Assembly: GCA_944321865.1 (NCBI GenBank) | Contig: CALUMZ010000002.1 | Location: forward strand, 1 to 64,000 | Reading direction: 5' to 3' | Source: an uncultured Muribaculaceae bacterium | Lineage (GTDB): Bacteria; Bacteroidota; Bacteroidia; Bacteroidales; Muribaculaceae | DNA length: 64,000 bases | In this document: positions 47,845 through 55,751 of the stretch, piece after piece | Position numbering within the stretch: the stretch's first letter is position 1 | Layout: each line of letters starts with the position of its first letter | Position numbers and translations under genes: made by a program | Notes under the pieces: generated by a model | Told to the model about the DNA's origin: nothing | The model's database searches: none | What the model saw: only the letters and a program-made list of their open reading frames with translations

Positions 47845-48899
47845 TTGAAATATTTAATCTTTTTTCGGTTCAATATTATATATATTATAATCGGCACTCC
47901 CACTATGGGTGTTATGGCATTTATGGGTATTATCCCCACCGATGTGGGCAACACGCTGACAAACTGGCACAACAGTGCCACTACAACTCCGGCAAGCATC
48001 GTACAAGGCATCAGTACACGATGATCCGATGAATTAAGCATCAATCGCGCAATATGTGGCACGACAAGCCCGATAAAACCTATCGGGCCGCAAAATGCAG
48101 TAACCGTTGCCGTAAGTATGCCCGTTACAAGCAGCAGCACATTGCGCACCCGCCTCAGATTCACCCCGAGACTCTCGGCATAGCGGCTGCCAAGCAGCAA
48201 TGCATTCAATGGCTTAACCAACAGCATCGACCATGCCAAAACAAACAATATAACCATGGAAAAGAGCGGCAGGCTGCCCATAGTCACTCCCGAGAAATTA
48301 CCCAATCCCCAAATCACGTATGAGTGTACCCCTTCTTGCGTTGAAAAGAAATTAAGTAGCGAAATGGCACTCGATGCAAGAAAACTTATCATAATGCCCA
48401 CAATGAGCAACATAGTGGTACCCTTCACAAGCGAAGAAAACAACATCAATGCAGCAAGTATCAATGCAGCCCCGGCCATAGCCCCGGCAAGGATGCTCAC
48501 GTAACCGCCCACGGTGGTGCCAAACAGAGTGCCCAATTCTCCTCCAAGCAACAGCATGACGATGGCGACACCTAAACTCGACCCCGACGACACACCCAGA
48601 ATAGACGGGTCGGCAAGAGGATTGTTAAAAAGCGTCTGCATCAGCAGGCCTGCAATGGCAAGCGCACCGCCCGACAGTGCAGCCGTGGCAATAAGCGGCA
48701 AGCGTGACTGCATGACGATGAGCTCCCACACGGCATCGCTACCCCCCTTGCCGGTAATTATATTCCATATCTCGCCCAACGGTATCTCCACCGCGCCTGT
48801 GGCAAGGTTGGCTGCCGCCAACATGATTGCCACCACGCACAATATGACAATAACCACACCGCTGCGCACATTGCCCCTGTCTTTCCTTTCTTTCGACAT
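47841..48899 (-). CDS. FecCD/BtuC-family ABC importer permease
   Basis: 352 residues with about ten membrane segments. The family motifs 'SRLPLIATAALSGGALAIAG', 'QTLFNNPLADPSILGVSSG' and 'FCGPIGFIGLVVPHIARLM' are intact; the last is the coupling region for the ATPase. It forms the channel of a siderophore/haem/B12 importer. The ATPase gene overlaps its end by 4 bp. The RhuM gene ends 3 bp before its start, so RhuM lies between it and the binding protein. Confidence 0.95.
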   Translation of the reverse strand: MSKERKDRGNVRSGVVIVILCVVAIMLAAANLATGAVEIPLGEIWNIITGKGGSDAVWELIVMQSRLPLIATAALSGGALAIAGLLMQTLFNNPLADPSILGVSSGSSLGVAIVMLLLGGELGTLFGTTVGGYVSILAGAMAGAALILAALMLFSSLVKGTTMLLIVGIMISFLASSAISLLNFFSTQEGVHSYVIWGLGNFSGVTMGSLPLFSMVILFVLAWSMLLVKPLNALLLGSRYAESLGVNLRRVRNVLLLVTGILTATVTAFCGPIGFIGLVVPHIARLMLNSSDHRVLMPCTMLAGVVVALLCQFVSVLPTSVGIIPINAITPIVGVPIIIYIILNRKKIKYFN

Positions 48900-48902
48900 A
48901 AC

Positions 48903-49799
48903 TCAAAATTTGCCAATTAACTTCTCAGGATTTATTTCAAGCCTTGAAAAGGCAAACAACTTCTTGCCAAGGTCTTTCAAGGAAGCCCCTATGTGGTAAA
49001 CATTTTGCCGGTCGGTTATCAAAAATCTGTCGTGAAAATTCTTGCACACTTTGACCTCTATCGCCCTGTACTGCTCGTTGTGCCGTTTCAGGTCCAATTC
49101 CAATTGCCTGCTTATGCGGCTCGTGTAAATCGTGGCCGACACATCGTCGCCGCGCTTGTCGAGCATCGTCAATACCGTCTCATCCACATAATTGTCTATC
49201 ACTATGACAGACCGACGCGCCGACTTTATCAACTCTGTCACAAATTTGTAAGCATCAAATATCTGTCCGTCATAAAATATGCCTTCAACAGGCGGCATGG
49301 AGGTTCGCACAAAGAAGTCTATTTTCTTGTCAATCGCATCAAGCCTCATCTCATGCTGCATGAACTTGTCGTCCATTCTTTGTTCTATGCTTGTCAGGCG
49401 CCGGTTCACCGAATACCCTTTCAGCAAATACTCCTTTAACACCTTGTTTGCCCACTGCCGGAACAAGATTCCACGCTTGCTGTTTACCCTAAAACCTATT
49501 GATATGATGGCATCTAAATTATAGTACGTAAGAGTTCTGACGACCTGTCGTCTTCCTTCCTGCCTAACTGTTCGGAAATCCCGAACAGTTGAAGCCTCTT
49601 CCAACTCTTCCTGTTCATATATATTCTTAATATGTTCACTTATGTTGGCCTTACTGGATTGAAACAGCTCTACAATTTGCGCCTGCGTCAGCCAGACGGT
49701 TTCATCCTCCAATCGCACCTCCACCTTTACCGTTTCGTCGGGTTGGTACAATATTATTTCACTCTGGGAATCCATGCTTGTTTTTATCATTGCATTCAT
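48903..49799 (-). CDS. RhuM-family protein with PLD-like C-terminus
   Basis: About 298 residues; start uncertain (ATGs at 49799, 49790 and 49775, or a GTG at 49820 overlapping the upstream stop). The N-terminal part ('EVRLEDETVWLTQAQIVELF', 'YNLDAIISIGFRVNSKRGI', 'FRQWANKVLKEYLLKGY') is the RhuM domain. The C-terminal part ('FHDRFLITDRQNVYHIGASL' followed by KDLGKK) resembles the phospholipase-D-like module found in some RhuM proteins. RhuM genes normally travel with type I restriction systems. Here it sits inside an ABC importer operon between binding protein and permease with almost no spacing. Function unknown. Confidence 0.85.
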   Translation of the reverse strand: MNAMIKTSMDSQSEIILYQPDETVKVEVRLEDETVWLTQAQIVELFQSSKANISEHIKNIYEQEELEEASTVRDFRTVRQEGRRQVVRTLTYYNLDAIISIGFRVNSKRGILFRQWANKVLKEYLLKGYSVNRRLTSIEQRMDDKFMQHEMRLDAIDKKIDFFVRTSMPPVEGIFYDGQIFDAYKFVTELIKSARRSVIVIDNYVDETVLTMLDKRGDDVSATIYTSRISRQLELDLKRHNEQYRAIEVKVCKNFHDRFLITDRQNVYHIGASLKDLGKKLFAFSRLEINPEKLIGKF

Positions 49800-49816
49800 A
49801 TACACTTGTTGCACTT

Positions 49817-50923
49817 TCACTCCTCGGCCATCGGCATGAAATATTGCGTCGGTTCGGGCAATACCTCGGGATGGAATATGCGCACATATTCGCGCAGCAA
49901 CACTTCAGGATGGAATGGGAAATCGCGGTACAGCGACGTGTTGAGCGACGGGCATTGATACACCCCCCGCTCCTTGAATGCCTTGAAGCGCGCATTGAGA
50001 GGATATTGTGCGGCAAATTCATCGTATGTCATCTGCGTCAGTGACTTCACGAGCCACACGTCAGCATCATGTGCAGTGGCATATACCTGTTCAACGCTTA
50101 GCGACAACGACCCGGTGCTTGTATCGTTGCTCCATGGATAATCGGCACCGGCATCTACGTATAAATGTGCCATATAACTGTCGCCGCCGGGCACATACCA
50201 CACCCCGCTTGTAACCGACTCGCAAATCACTTTCGGCCGAGTCCTCACGCTGTCGACAAGTGATTTTACCTCCCCATACCGTTCTACGACCGTAGCAAAA
50301 ATAGAATCGGCCTTGGCCCGACAGCAATATAATTCGCCGAAAAATTTTATCCATTCCGCACGGCCAAGCGGAGTATTCTCCATATAATCGGCACATTCTA
50401 TCAACGGAACCCCCATGTTGGCCAATGCACCATATCCACCGTTCTGGAAAGGAGACAAAATTATGCCATCGGGACGCAACTGCACCACCTTTTCCATCGC
50501 AGGTTGCATGGAATTGCCGGCATCGATGATTTTACCGGCTCTTACACCTTCTTGCACTTCGGGCATGTCGAAATATTGCACGTCACACACCCCCGTCACC
50601 GATTGCATGGCTCCAAGTTCCTTTATCACACCTGCGTGTACCGATGAATACACCAGCACCGACTGCAACGGCGTGCGCACCACCGTGCCGGTTATGCCCT
50701 GTGGGACTTCGCCATCCTGTGGCACAAGCAAATACGTTTGTAACACAGCTCCCGGCCGCCACGGATTTTTTACCGTCACCAAGGTGTACCCGGCATGATG
50801 TTCCATGTCAAGCCAACGAGCATATTCCATGTCGTGCCCTGTGCCGGCGGAACGGCCGTCACGACCGCACCCGGCCGCGAGCAGGCACACCAATAACAAG
50901 GCTGTTATGCCGCTTAATTTCAT
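49817..50923 (-). CDS. Substrate-binding lipoprotein of the FecCD/BtuCDF-type importer
   Basis: 368 residues with a lipoprotein signal ending LLAAGC (Cys19). The type III periplasmic-binding fold is seen in 'VLVYSSVHAGVIKELGAMQS', 'LRPDGIILSPFQNGGYGALA' and 'GVPLIECADYMENTPLGRAE', as in FepB/BtuF-like proteins. It delivers the iron or corrinoid ligand to the permease. It is first in the operon, with a full consensus promoter about 105 bp upstream; the transcribed leader would contain a copy of the GTAGAGACGC palindrome. Confidence 0.9.
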   Translation of the reverse strand: MKLSGITALLLVCLLAAGCGRDGRSAGTGHDMEYARWLDMEHHAGYTLVTVKNPWRPGAVLQTYLLVPQDGEVPQGITGTVVRTPLQSVLVYSSVHAGVIKELGAMQSVTGVCDVQYFDMPEVQEGVRAGKIIDAGNSMQPAMEKVVQLRPDGIILSPFQNGGYGALANMGVPLIECADYMENTPLGRAEWIKFFGELYCCRAKADSIFATVVERYGEVKSLVDSVRTRPKVICESVTSGVWYVPGGDSYMAHLYVDAGADYPWSNDTSTGSLSLSVEQVYATAHDADVWLVKSLTQMTYDEFAAQYPLNARFKAFKERGVYQCPSLNTSLYRDFPFHPEVLLREYVRIFHPEVLPEPTQYFMPMAEE

Positions 50924-50990
50924 AATTTACCGTATACTAAAAATTTAATGCAGATAAAAAATTATATGACTGTCCGTACTCATCCAAATT

Positions 50991-51018
50991 GTAGAGACGC
51001 AAAATTTTGTGCGTCTAC
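50991..51018. repeat. GTAGAGACGC palindrome, third site
   Basis: A slightly imperfect palindrome of the arms seen in the composite elements (GTAGAGACGCAAAATTTTG followed by TGCGTCTAC). The surrounding element is absent. It lies between the ABC operon promoter and its first gene. Confidence 0.8.
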
Positions 51019-51029
51019 GGCCAACAATA

Positions 51030-51061
51030 CAAAACTATAAAACAATTGCCGCATACACAAA
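51030..51061 (-). promoter_or_regulatory. Promoter of the ABC importer operon
   Basis: On the minus strand TTTG (51058-51061), a 20-bp spacer and TAGTTTTG (51030-51037), matching the consensus in full. The leader is about 100 nt and includes the palindrome at 50991-51018. I see no Fur- or B12-type element. Confidence 0.7.
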
Positions 51062-51078
51062 TATGCCAAATGATTTTG

Positions 51079-51086
51079 TAATTTTG
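51079..51086 (+). promoter_or_regulatory. Candidate -7 box of the MFS gene
   Basis: TAATTTTG fits TAnnTTTG, 28 bp before the GTG start at 51115. It is divergent from the ABC operon promoter. Confidence 0.45.
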
Positions 51087-51114
51087 CACCGGCTTTTATG
51101 AAAGGGCAAAAATA

Positions 51115-52527
51115 GTGAATACGGCAAATATCGGCGATGATGCCCAACAAGTAGTGGGCGACCTCGATTGGGACGGCCTGCACCGTCCGCGCATTTATTA
51201 TGCAATGGCTGCTACATTCTGCGGCCTGTTCCTGTCGGTTATAGACGGAACGATTTGTAACGTGGCCCTGCCGGCCATCGCCGACCAACTCGACGTGCCG
51301 TCGTCCGATTCCATTTGGGTTGTCAACGCATTCCAGCTTGTGATAATGATGCTGTTGCTGCCATTCTCGTCACTCGGCGAGTTATGGGGTTACAAGCAAG
51401 TTTATATGCGAGGAATAGTGGTGTTCACCATCGGCTCGCTGTTTTGCGCCTTGTCGGGGTCATTGCCCATGTTGGTTATATCGCGTGTGGTGCAGGGACT
51501 TGGTGCTGCGATGATAATGAGCGTCAACACCTCGATAGTGAAACTCATCTACCCCCGCCGCCGCCTTGGCGAGGGCGTAGGGCTTAATGCCACGGTCGTT
51601 GCCATCGCATCGGTCACAGGCCCCTCGCTGTCGGCAGCCATACTTGCCATTGCGCCATGGCCTTGGCTATTCGCAATTAACATCCCTTTAGGCATTGCCA
51701 CATTCTACATGGCACGCCGCTACCTTCCCAACAATCCGGTGCGCATCGTCGGCCGGCGGTTCAATTGGCGCGACGCATCGCTCAATGCAGCCACATTCGG
51801 GTTGTTCATCGGCTGCGTCGAAGCCTATTCCCACGACGTTTCCCCGCAATTGGTACTGGCAGGGGTGATATTGCTGTTATTTATCGGATTCATATACGTG
51901 CGTTCGCAACTTGGCCGCCGCTATCCCATGCTGCCGTTCGACTTGCTCAAAATCCCCATCTTCACCACATCGGTGGCCACGAGCATACTGTCGTTCACGG
52001 CACAAATGCTCGGCATGGTGGCAATGCCGTTCCTGCTGGTCAACACATTCGGCTATGATGCCGTCGGCACGGGGTTGCTCATGACGTCGTGGCCGCTCGT
52101 GATAGTGTTTGTTGCCCCAATGGCCGGGTGGCTCATCAACAAGGTGCACCCGGGAATACTCGGCGGCATCGGGTTGACGATAATGAGCATAGGCTGCTTC
52201 TCCCTGTCGTTCGTTTCGCCCGACGAAGGACATTTCGGACTTGTTTGGCGGTTGATGCTCTGTGGTGCCGGGTTTGGCATGTTCCAGTCGCCCAACAACC
52301 ACCTGCTGCTAAGTTCGGCACCACCTCAACGCACAGGCAGTGCCAGTGGAATGCTTGCAACCGCACGCCTCACCGGGCAAACCACCGGGGCAGCCCTCGT
52401 GGCACTAATGTTCCACCTCTTTGGCGACATGGCCCCGCACGATGCAATGCTCCTTGCCGGCTGTCTCACACTGTGTGGAGCCATCTGCTCCCTCACCCGC
52501 CTGAAAGAACACATGCCCGGCAAATAA
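51115..52527 (+). CDS. MFS drug/proton antiporter, DHA2 (EmrB/QacA-like) family
   Basis: 470 residues from a GTG start; the first 35 residues are a polar cytoplasmic tail. About 14 membrane segments follow. The DHA2 hallmark 'SVIDGTICNVALPAIADQL' (motif D1), motif A-like 'GELWGYKQVYMRG' and motif C 'TGPSLSAAILAIAPWPWLF' are present. It probably exports toxic compounds in exchange for protons. It stands alone; no regulator is adjacent. Confidence 0.88.
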   Translation: MNTANIGDDAQQVVGDLDWDGLHRPRIYYAMAATFCGLFLSVIDGTICNVALPAIADQLDVPSSDSIWVVNAFQLVIMMLLLPFSSLGELWGYKQVYMRGIVVFTIGSLFCALSGSLPMLVISRVVQGLGAAMIMSVNTSIVKLIYPRRRLGEGVGLNATVVAIASVTGPSLSAAILAIAPWPWLFAINIPLGIATFYMARRYLPNNPVRIVGRRFNWRDASLNAATFGLFIGCVEAYSHDVSPQLVLAGVILLLFIGFIYVRSQLGRRYPMLPFDLLKIPIFTTSVATSILSFTAQMLGMVAMPFLLVNTFGYDAVGTGLLMTSWPLVIVFVAPMAGWLINKVHPGILGGIGLTIMSIGCFSLSFVSPDEGHFGLVWRLMLCGAGFGMFQSPNNHLLLSSAPPQRTGSASGMLATARLTGQTTGAALVALMFHLFGDMAPHDAMLLAGCLTLCGAICSLTRLKEHMPGK

Positions 52528-52563
52528 TTATTCGCAACCTTTTTATTTTCACGCAAATTTTCG

Positions 52564-52571
52564 TATCTTTG
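52564..52571 (+). promoter_or_regulatory. Candidate -7 box of the superoxide dismutase gene
   Basis: TATCTTTG matches TAnnTTTG, 62 bp before the ATG at 52634. No exact -33 TTTG was seen. Confidence 0.5.
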
Positions 52572-52633
52572 AATATTGCCTTGATTCTCAAAATGGGAAA
52601 TTCAAGGCAAGAACCTCTCAAAACATATTAATC

Positions 52634-53215
52634 ATGAAAAATGAAATGCCAAAACTCGGATACCCTGCCAACGGACTGGAACCGATTATCAGTGCCGAAA
52701 CCATCGAATTCCACTATGGCAAACACCTGCAAACCTACGTGACAAATCTTGCCAACCTGATAAAAGGAACTGAATTTGAAAACCGGGAAGTGGAAGAAAT
52801 AGTTGCTGCCGCTCCCGATGGCGGAATATTCAATAATGCCGGACAGGTTCTCAACCACACCTTATACTTCACCCAATTCACGACGCCGGGACAGGGAAGC
52901 CTACCCCAAGGCAGGCTTGCCGAACTTATAGTCCGGGACTTTGGCAGCTTGGACCAACTTAAACGGCAGATGGAAGAGGCTGCAATCGGGTTGTTCGGCT
53001 CCGGATGGGCATGGCTGTCGCTCTCGCCCGAAGGCCGGTTACTGATAACACGGGAAAACAATGCAGGCAATCCGTTGCGCAAAGGCAGCAAACCGCTACT
53101 GTGCATCGACGTGTGGGAACATGCCTACTACATCGACTACCGAAACCGCCGTGCCGACCACGTGAAACAACTGTGGGAGATAATCGACTGGCAAGCCGTG
53201 GCCGACAGACTGTGA
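52634..53215 (+). CDS. sodB: Superoxide dismutase, Fe type or cambialistic
   Basis: 193 residues. Metal ligands are His27, His75 ('NHTLYF'), Asp159 and His163 ('DVWEHAYYIDYRNRRADHV'). Gln71 in 'NNAGQVLNH' is the N-terminal active-site Gln typical of Fe and cambialistic enzymes; Mn enzymes have Gly there. It removes superoxide in the cytoplasm, useful for an anaerobe meeting oxygen. A -7 box lies upstream; the membrane-protein gene follows after 48 bp and may be co-transcribed. Confidence 0.95.
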   Translation: MKNEMPKLGYPANGLEPIISAETIEFHYGKHLQTYVTNLANLIKGTEFENREVEEIVAAAPDGGIFNNAGQVLNHTLYFTQFTTPGQGSLPQGRLAELIVRDFGSLDQLKRQMEEAAIGLFGSGWAWLSLSPEGRLLITRENNAGNPLRKGSKPLLCIDVWEHAYYIDYRNRRADHVKQLWEIIDWQAVADRL

Positions 53216-53263
53216 CACAAACCCAAATCGGTCATTAGATTTGGTTTAAACGATACGACACCC

Positions 53264-54331
53264 ATGCAGAATGCTCGACAGGAACAAAACGGAATAAAAA
53301 TACGTCCCGCATATGTCGCAATTCCGGTAATAATAGGCATCGCAGTGGTGGCATGGCTGTTCTGGGACGAATTTGCCAATTTCGATTGGCAGGCCGTGAG
53401 CCTCACACCGACAGTATTGGCCGGATTGACACTTGCCTTGGCAGCACTTGCCGGACGCGAAATGGGATACATGTGGAGATACAAGCGGCTCACCGACGGC
53501 GACTTGTCGTGGCTGCAATCGTTCAAAGTGTGCATGCTTTGCGAGTTCACGTCGGCAATAACTCCAACGGCCGTCGGTGGCAGCAGCATGGCAATGGTGT
53601 TCATGAACCGCGAGGGCATCAACTTCGGACGCGGCACGGCTCTGATGATAATCACATTGTTTCTCGACGAACTGTTTTTTGTCATATCATGCCCGTTGAT
53701 AGTGGCGCTCACACCGTTTGACAGCCTGTTTGGCACATTCGATGTAGAATTTTCCATCGGCCTCAAATGGGTGTTTTGGGGCGTATATGCACTCATCGCT
53801 GCATGGACGCTACTGCTCTTTATCGGCATCATCGCCAAGCCACAAGGCCTGAAGCGGTTATTAGTTATGCTGTTTTCGTTACCTGTGCTGCGCCGTTGGA
53901 AGACTAAAGCCGCACGCATGGCCGTCAACATGCAGTCTGCATCGGTCGAGGCCAAATCAAAATCTCTGAAATGGTGGGCCGAAGCATTTGCAGCCACGGC
54001 ATTGTCATGGACGTGCCGGTATGTCATGGTGTGCTTTCTGTTCCTCGCTTTCGTTCCCGGCAGCAACCAATGGCTCGTATTTGCCCGGCAGGGCGTTATA
54101 TGGTTATTACTGCTCGTATGCCCCACACCGGGCGGCAGCGGAGTGAGCGAATGGCTGTTCAGCGAATATTATGCCGACATCATGGGCTCGGCGCAAATAG
54201 GATTGGTGATTGCCCTCACTTGGCGCATACTCAGCTACTATATTTATCTCATAATTGGCCTTGCAGTTATTCCATCATGGCTGTCGGGCAAGAATAAAGC
54301 ATCTCGCCCTTCAAAGCAGAAAACAGCCTGA
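53264..54331 (+). CDS. Lysylphosphatidylglycerol-synthase-like membrane protein (UPF0104)
   Basis: 355 residues with about eight membrane segments. 'FTSAITPTAVGGSSMAMVFM' and 'LLVCPTPGGSGVSEWLFSEY' are the two signature regions of the LPG synthase transmembrane family. The cytoplasmic aminoacyl-transfer domain of MprF is absent, so lysine transfer is not expected; such stand-alone proteins are often linked to lipid or glycan handling. A TAGATTTG box (53236-53243) lies in front. Function unknown. Confidence 0.85.
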   Translation: MQNARQEQNGIKIRPAYVAIPVIIGIAVVAWLFWDEFANFDWQAVSLTPTVLAGLTLALAALAGREMGYMWRYKRLTDGDLSWLQSFKVCMLCEFTSAITPTAVGGSSMAMVFMNREGINFGRGTALMIITLFLDELFFVISCPLIVALTPFDSLFGTFDVEFSIGLKWVFWGVYALIAAWTLLLFIGIIAKPQGLKRLLVMLFSLPVLRRWKTKAARMAVNMQSASVEAKSKSLKWWAEAFAATALSWTCRYVMVCFLFLAFVPGSNQWLVFARQGVIWLLLLVCPTPGGSGVSEWLFSEYYADIMGSAQIGLVIALTWRILSYYIYLIIGLAVIPSWLSGKNKASRPSKQKTA

Positions 54332-54768
54332 CCTGTTTTGCCAAGCTCTAGCCTTGCACTAACTTTCCATATTGGTCAGCCGGGAAATCTGGTTGCAAGC
54401 AAATAAAATGATGGCTGCGGAGCTGCCATACTCGGCTTAACCGTAGCGTGGAGCGTTCGACAGAACGCGTAACCTACGGACAGGCAACGTCCCCACATCT
54501 CAGTCGGCTTCGGAGATGCCGCACTAATCTGCCATCGGGCAGCGTTATCTCGTGTTCGGCATCTCCGAAGCCGCTATCTTGCTTATCAATTCCAAAGGCG
54601 GCGGCTCGGCAAACCGCAAATTCATGCAAGCATGATTTGCATTTGCTCTCGCCTTGCACTAACTTTTCATAAATTAGGCGGCGGCTCGGCAAACCGCAAA
54701 TTCATGCAAGCATGATTTGCATTTGCTCTCGCCTTGCACTAACTTTGCAATTGAGCAACATAAATAAG
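54332..54768. repeat. Composite dispersed repeat cluster, left of MntA/HepT
   Basis: No gene. The cluster contains GCCTTGCACTAACTTTCC (54351-54368), a CCGTAG/CTACGG hairpin with inner GCGTTC/GAACGC arms (54441-54479) and a perfect 17-bp inverted repeat (54505-54521 with 54557-54573). Two near-identical units of about 70 bp in tandem follow (54596-54667 and 54676-54747), each beginning AGGCGGCGGCTCGGC and ending CCTTGCACTAACTTT. Parts recur at 55489-55712. Confidence 0.85.
54716..54747 (+). promoter_or_regulatory. Repeat-borne promoter of mntA-hepT
   Basis: TTTG (54716-54719), a 20-bp spacer and TAACTTTG (54740-54747), a full Bacteroidales promoter match. The boxes lie inside the repeat unit. 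The upstream tandem unit reads TAACTTTT at the same place, so only the gene-proximal copy is intact. Confidence 0.7.
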
Positions 54769-55059
54769 ATGAAAACTGCCGATATAATCAACATATTACG
54801 CGATTTCAAACAACGCCGGGGAAAAGATTATGGAATAATATCTCTCGGACTGTTTGGCAGTGCCGCACGCGGAGAACAACACGCCGATAGCGACATCGAC
54901 ATCTGCGTTGAATTAGAGAAACCCTCTTTCTTCACCAGAATGAACTTGCGTTATGAACTCGAAGAATTGTTCCACTGCAAAGTCGACGTGATTTCACTCC
55001 GCGCCATAATGCGCCCGCTGTTCCGTAAATCCCTTAATCAAGATGCAATTTTTATTTAA
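54769..55059 (+). CDS. mntA: Minimal nucleotidyltransferase MntA (antitoxin)
   Basis: 96 residues from the ATG at 54769; the longer frame would start inside the promoter. It carries the Gly-Ser-X10-Asp-X-Asp motif: Gly30-Ser31, Asp42 and Asp44 in 'LFGSAARGEQHADSDIDICV'. In characterised MntA/HepT pairs such a protein transfers AMP to a tyrosine of the HEPN toxin and silences it. It overlaps hepT by 17 bp, so the two are translated together. Confidence 0.9.
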   Translation: MKTADIINILRDFKQRRGKDYGIISLGLFGSAARGEQHADSDIDICVELEKPSFFTRMNLRYELEELFHCKVDVISLRAIMRPLFRKSLNQDAIFI

Positions 55060-55480
55060 GGACCGCATTACCGACATGCTCGACTTCGCCATCAAGCAGG
55101 GCGAATTCATCATATCCACCACCGGCAATATCTCGTCGGGCAATGATTTCCTTGCATCACAATATGGAATGATTCTATACAATAGCACATGCATGTGCCT
55201 GCAAACAATCGGCGAAACGCTTAAGCAGATTGACAACCTGACGAACCGGCAATTTCTGCACATCAAATACCCGGCAGTGCCTTGGCGGAATATTTTTGCA
55301 CTCAGGAATATAATTTCACACGAATACGCATCGACCGACCCTGAAGAAATATTCAACATTATACATAGCGACCTGCCTCCTTTAATATGCACAATAGGAG
55401 ACATCTTAACCGACATCGATGCAAATATGCACGACGGTTTGTTTATGTCCATACAACAACAGCACACACCGACACAATAA
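55043..55480 (+). CDS. hepT: HEPN toxin HepT (DUF86 family)
   Basis: 145 residues, all helical. The RX4HXY motif is complete: Arg88, His93 and Tyr95 in 'FALRNIISHEYAS'. Arg and His form the RNase site of HEPN dimers and the Tyr is the residue AMPylated by MntA, so this looks like an active type VII toxin. It overlaps mntA by 17 bp. Repeats lie on both sides of the pair, which suggests capture or mobilisation as a unit. Confidence 0.9.
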   Translation: MQFLFKDRITDMLDFAIKQGEFIISTTGNISSGNDFLASQYGMILYNSTCMCLQTIGETLKQIDNLTNRQFLHIKYPAVPWRNIFALRNIISHEYASTDPEEIFNIIHSDLPPLICTIGDILTDIDANMHDGLFMSIQQQHTPTQ

Positions 55481-55488
55481 AGAACAAT

Positions 55489-55712
55489 TGATGGCTGCGG
55501 AGCTGCCATACTAATCTGCCGCCGGGCAACGCTATCTCGTGTTCGGCATCTCCGAAGCCGCTATTTTGCTTATCAACTCCAAAGGCGGCGGCTCGGTCTT
55601 TGAAAAAACACTCGCCTTGCACTAACTTTCTATAACTTAGGCCGCGGCTCGGCAAACCGCAAATTCATGCAAGCATGATTTGCATTTGCTCTCGCCTTGC
55701 ACTAACTTTGCA
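55489..55712. repeat. Composite dispersed repeat cluster, right of MntA/HepT
   Basis: Begins GATGGCTGCGGAGCTGCCAT, as at 54410. It continues with the TTCGGCATCTCCGAAGCCGC block, a shortened unit ending TAACTTTC (55619-55630) and a full unit from about 55638 that ends TAACTTTG at 55710. It shares most of its length with the left cluster. Confidence 0.85.
55679..55710 (+). promoter_or_regulatory. Repeat-borne promoter of ychF
   Basis: TTTG (55679-55682), a 20-bp spacer and TAACTTTG (55703-55710), identical in layout to the mntA promoter. The decayed unit just upstream has TAACTTTC. The ychF start codon is 41 bp further on. Confidence 0.7.
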
Positions 55713-55751
55713 CTCGAAATCACGAAAAAATTAACAAAAGATATATAGCTT

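Noticed and set aside
50924-51114. Cobalamin riboswitch in front of the ABC importer operon
   Set aside because: No GCCACTG-type B12 box or matching stems could be found in the leader.
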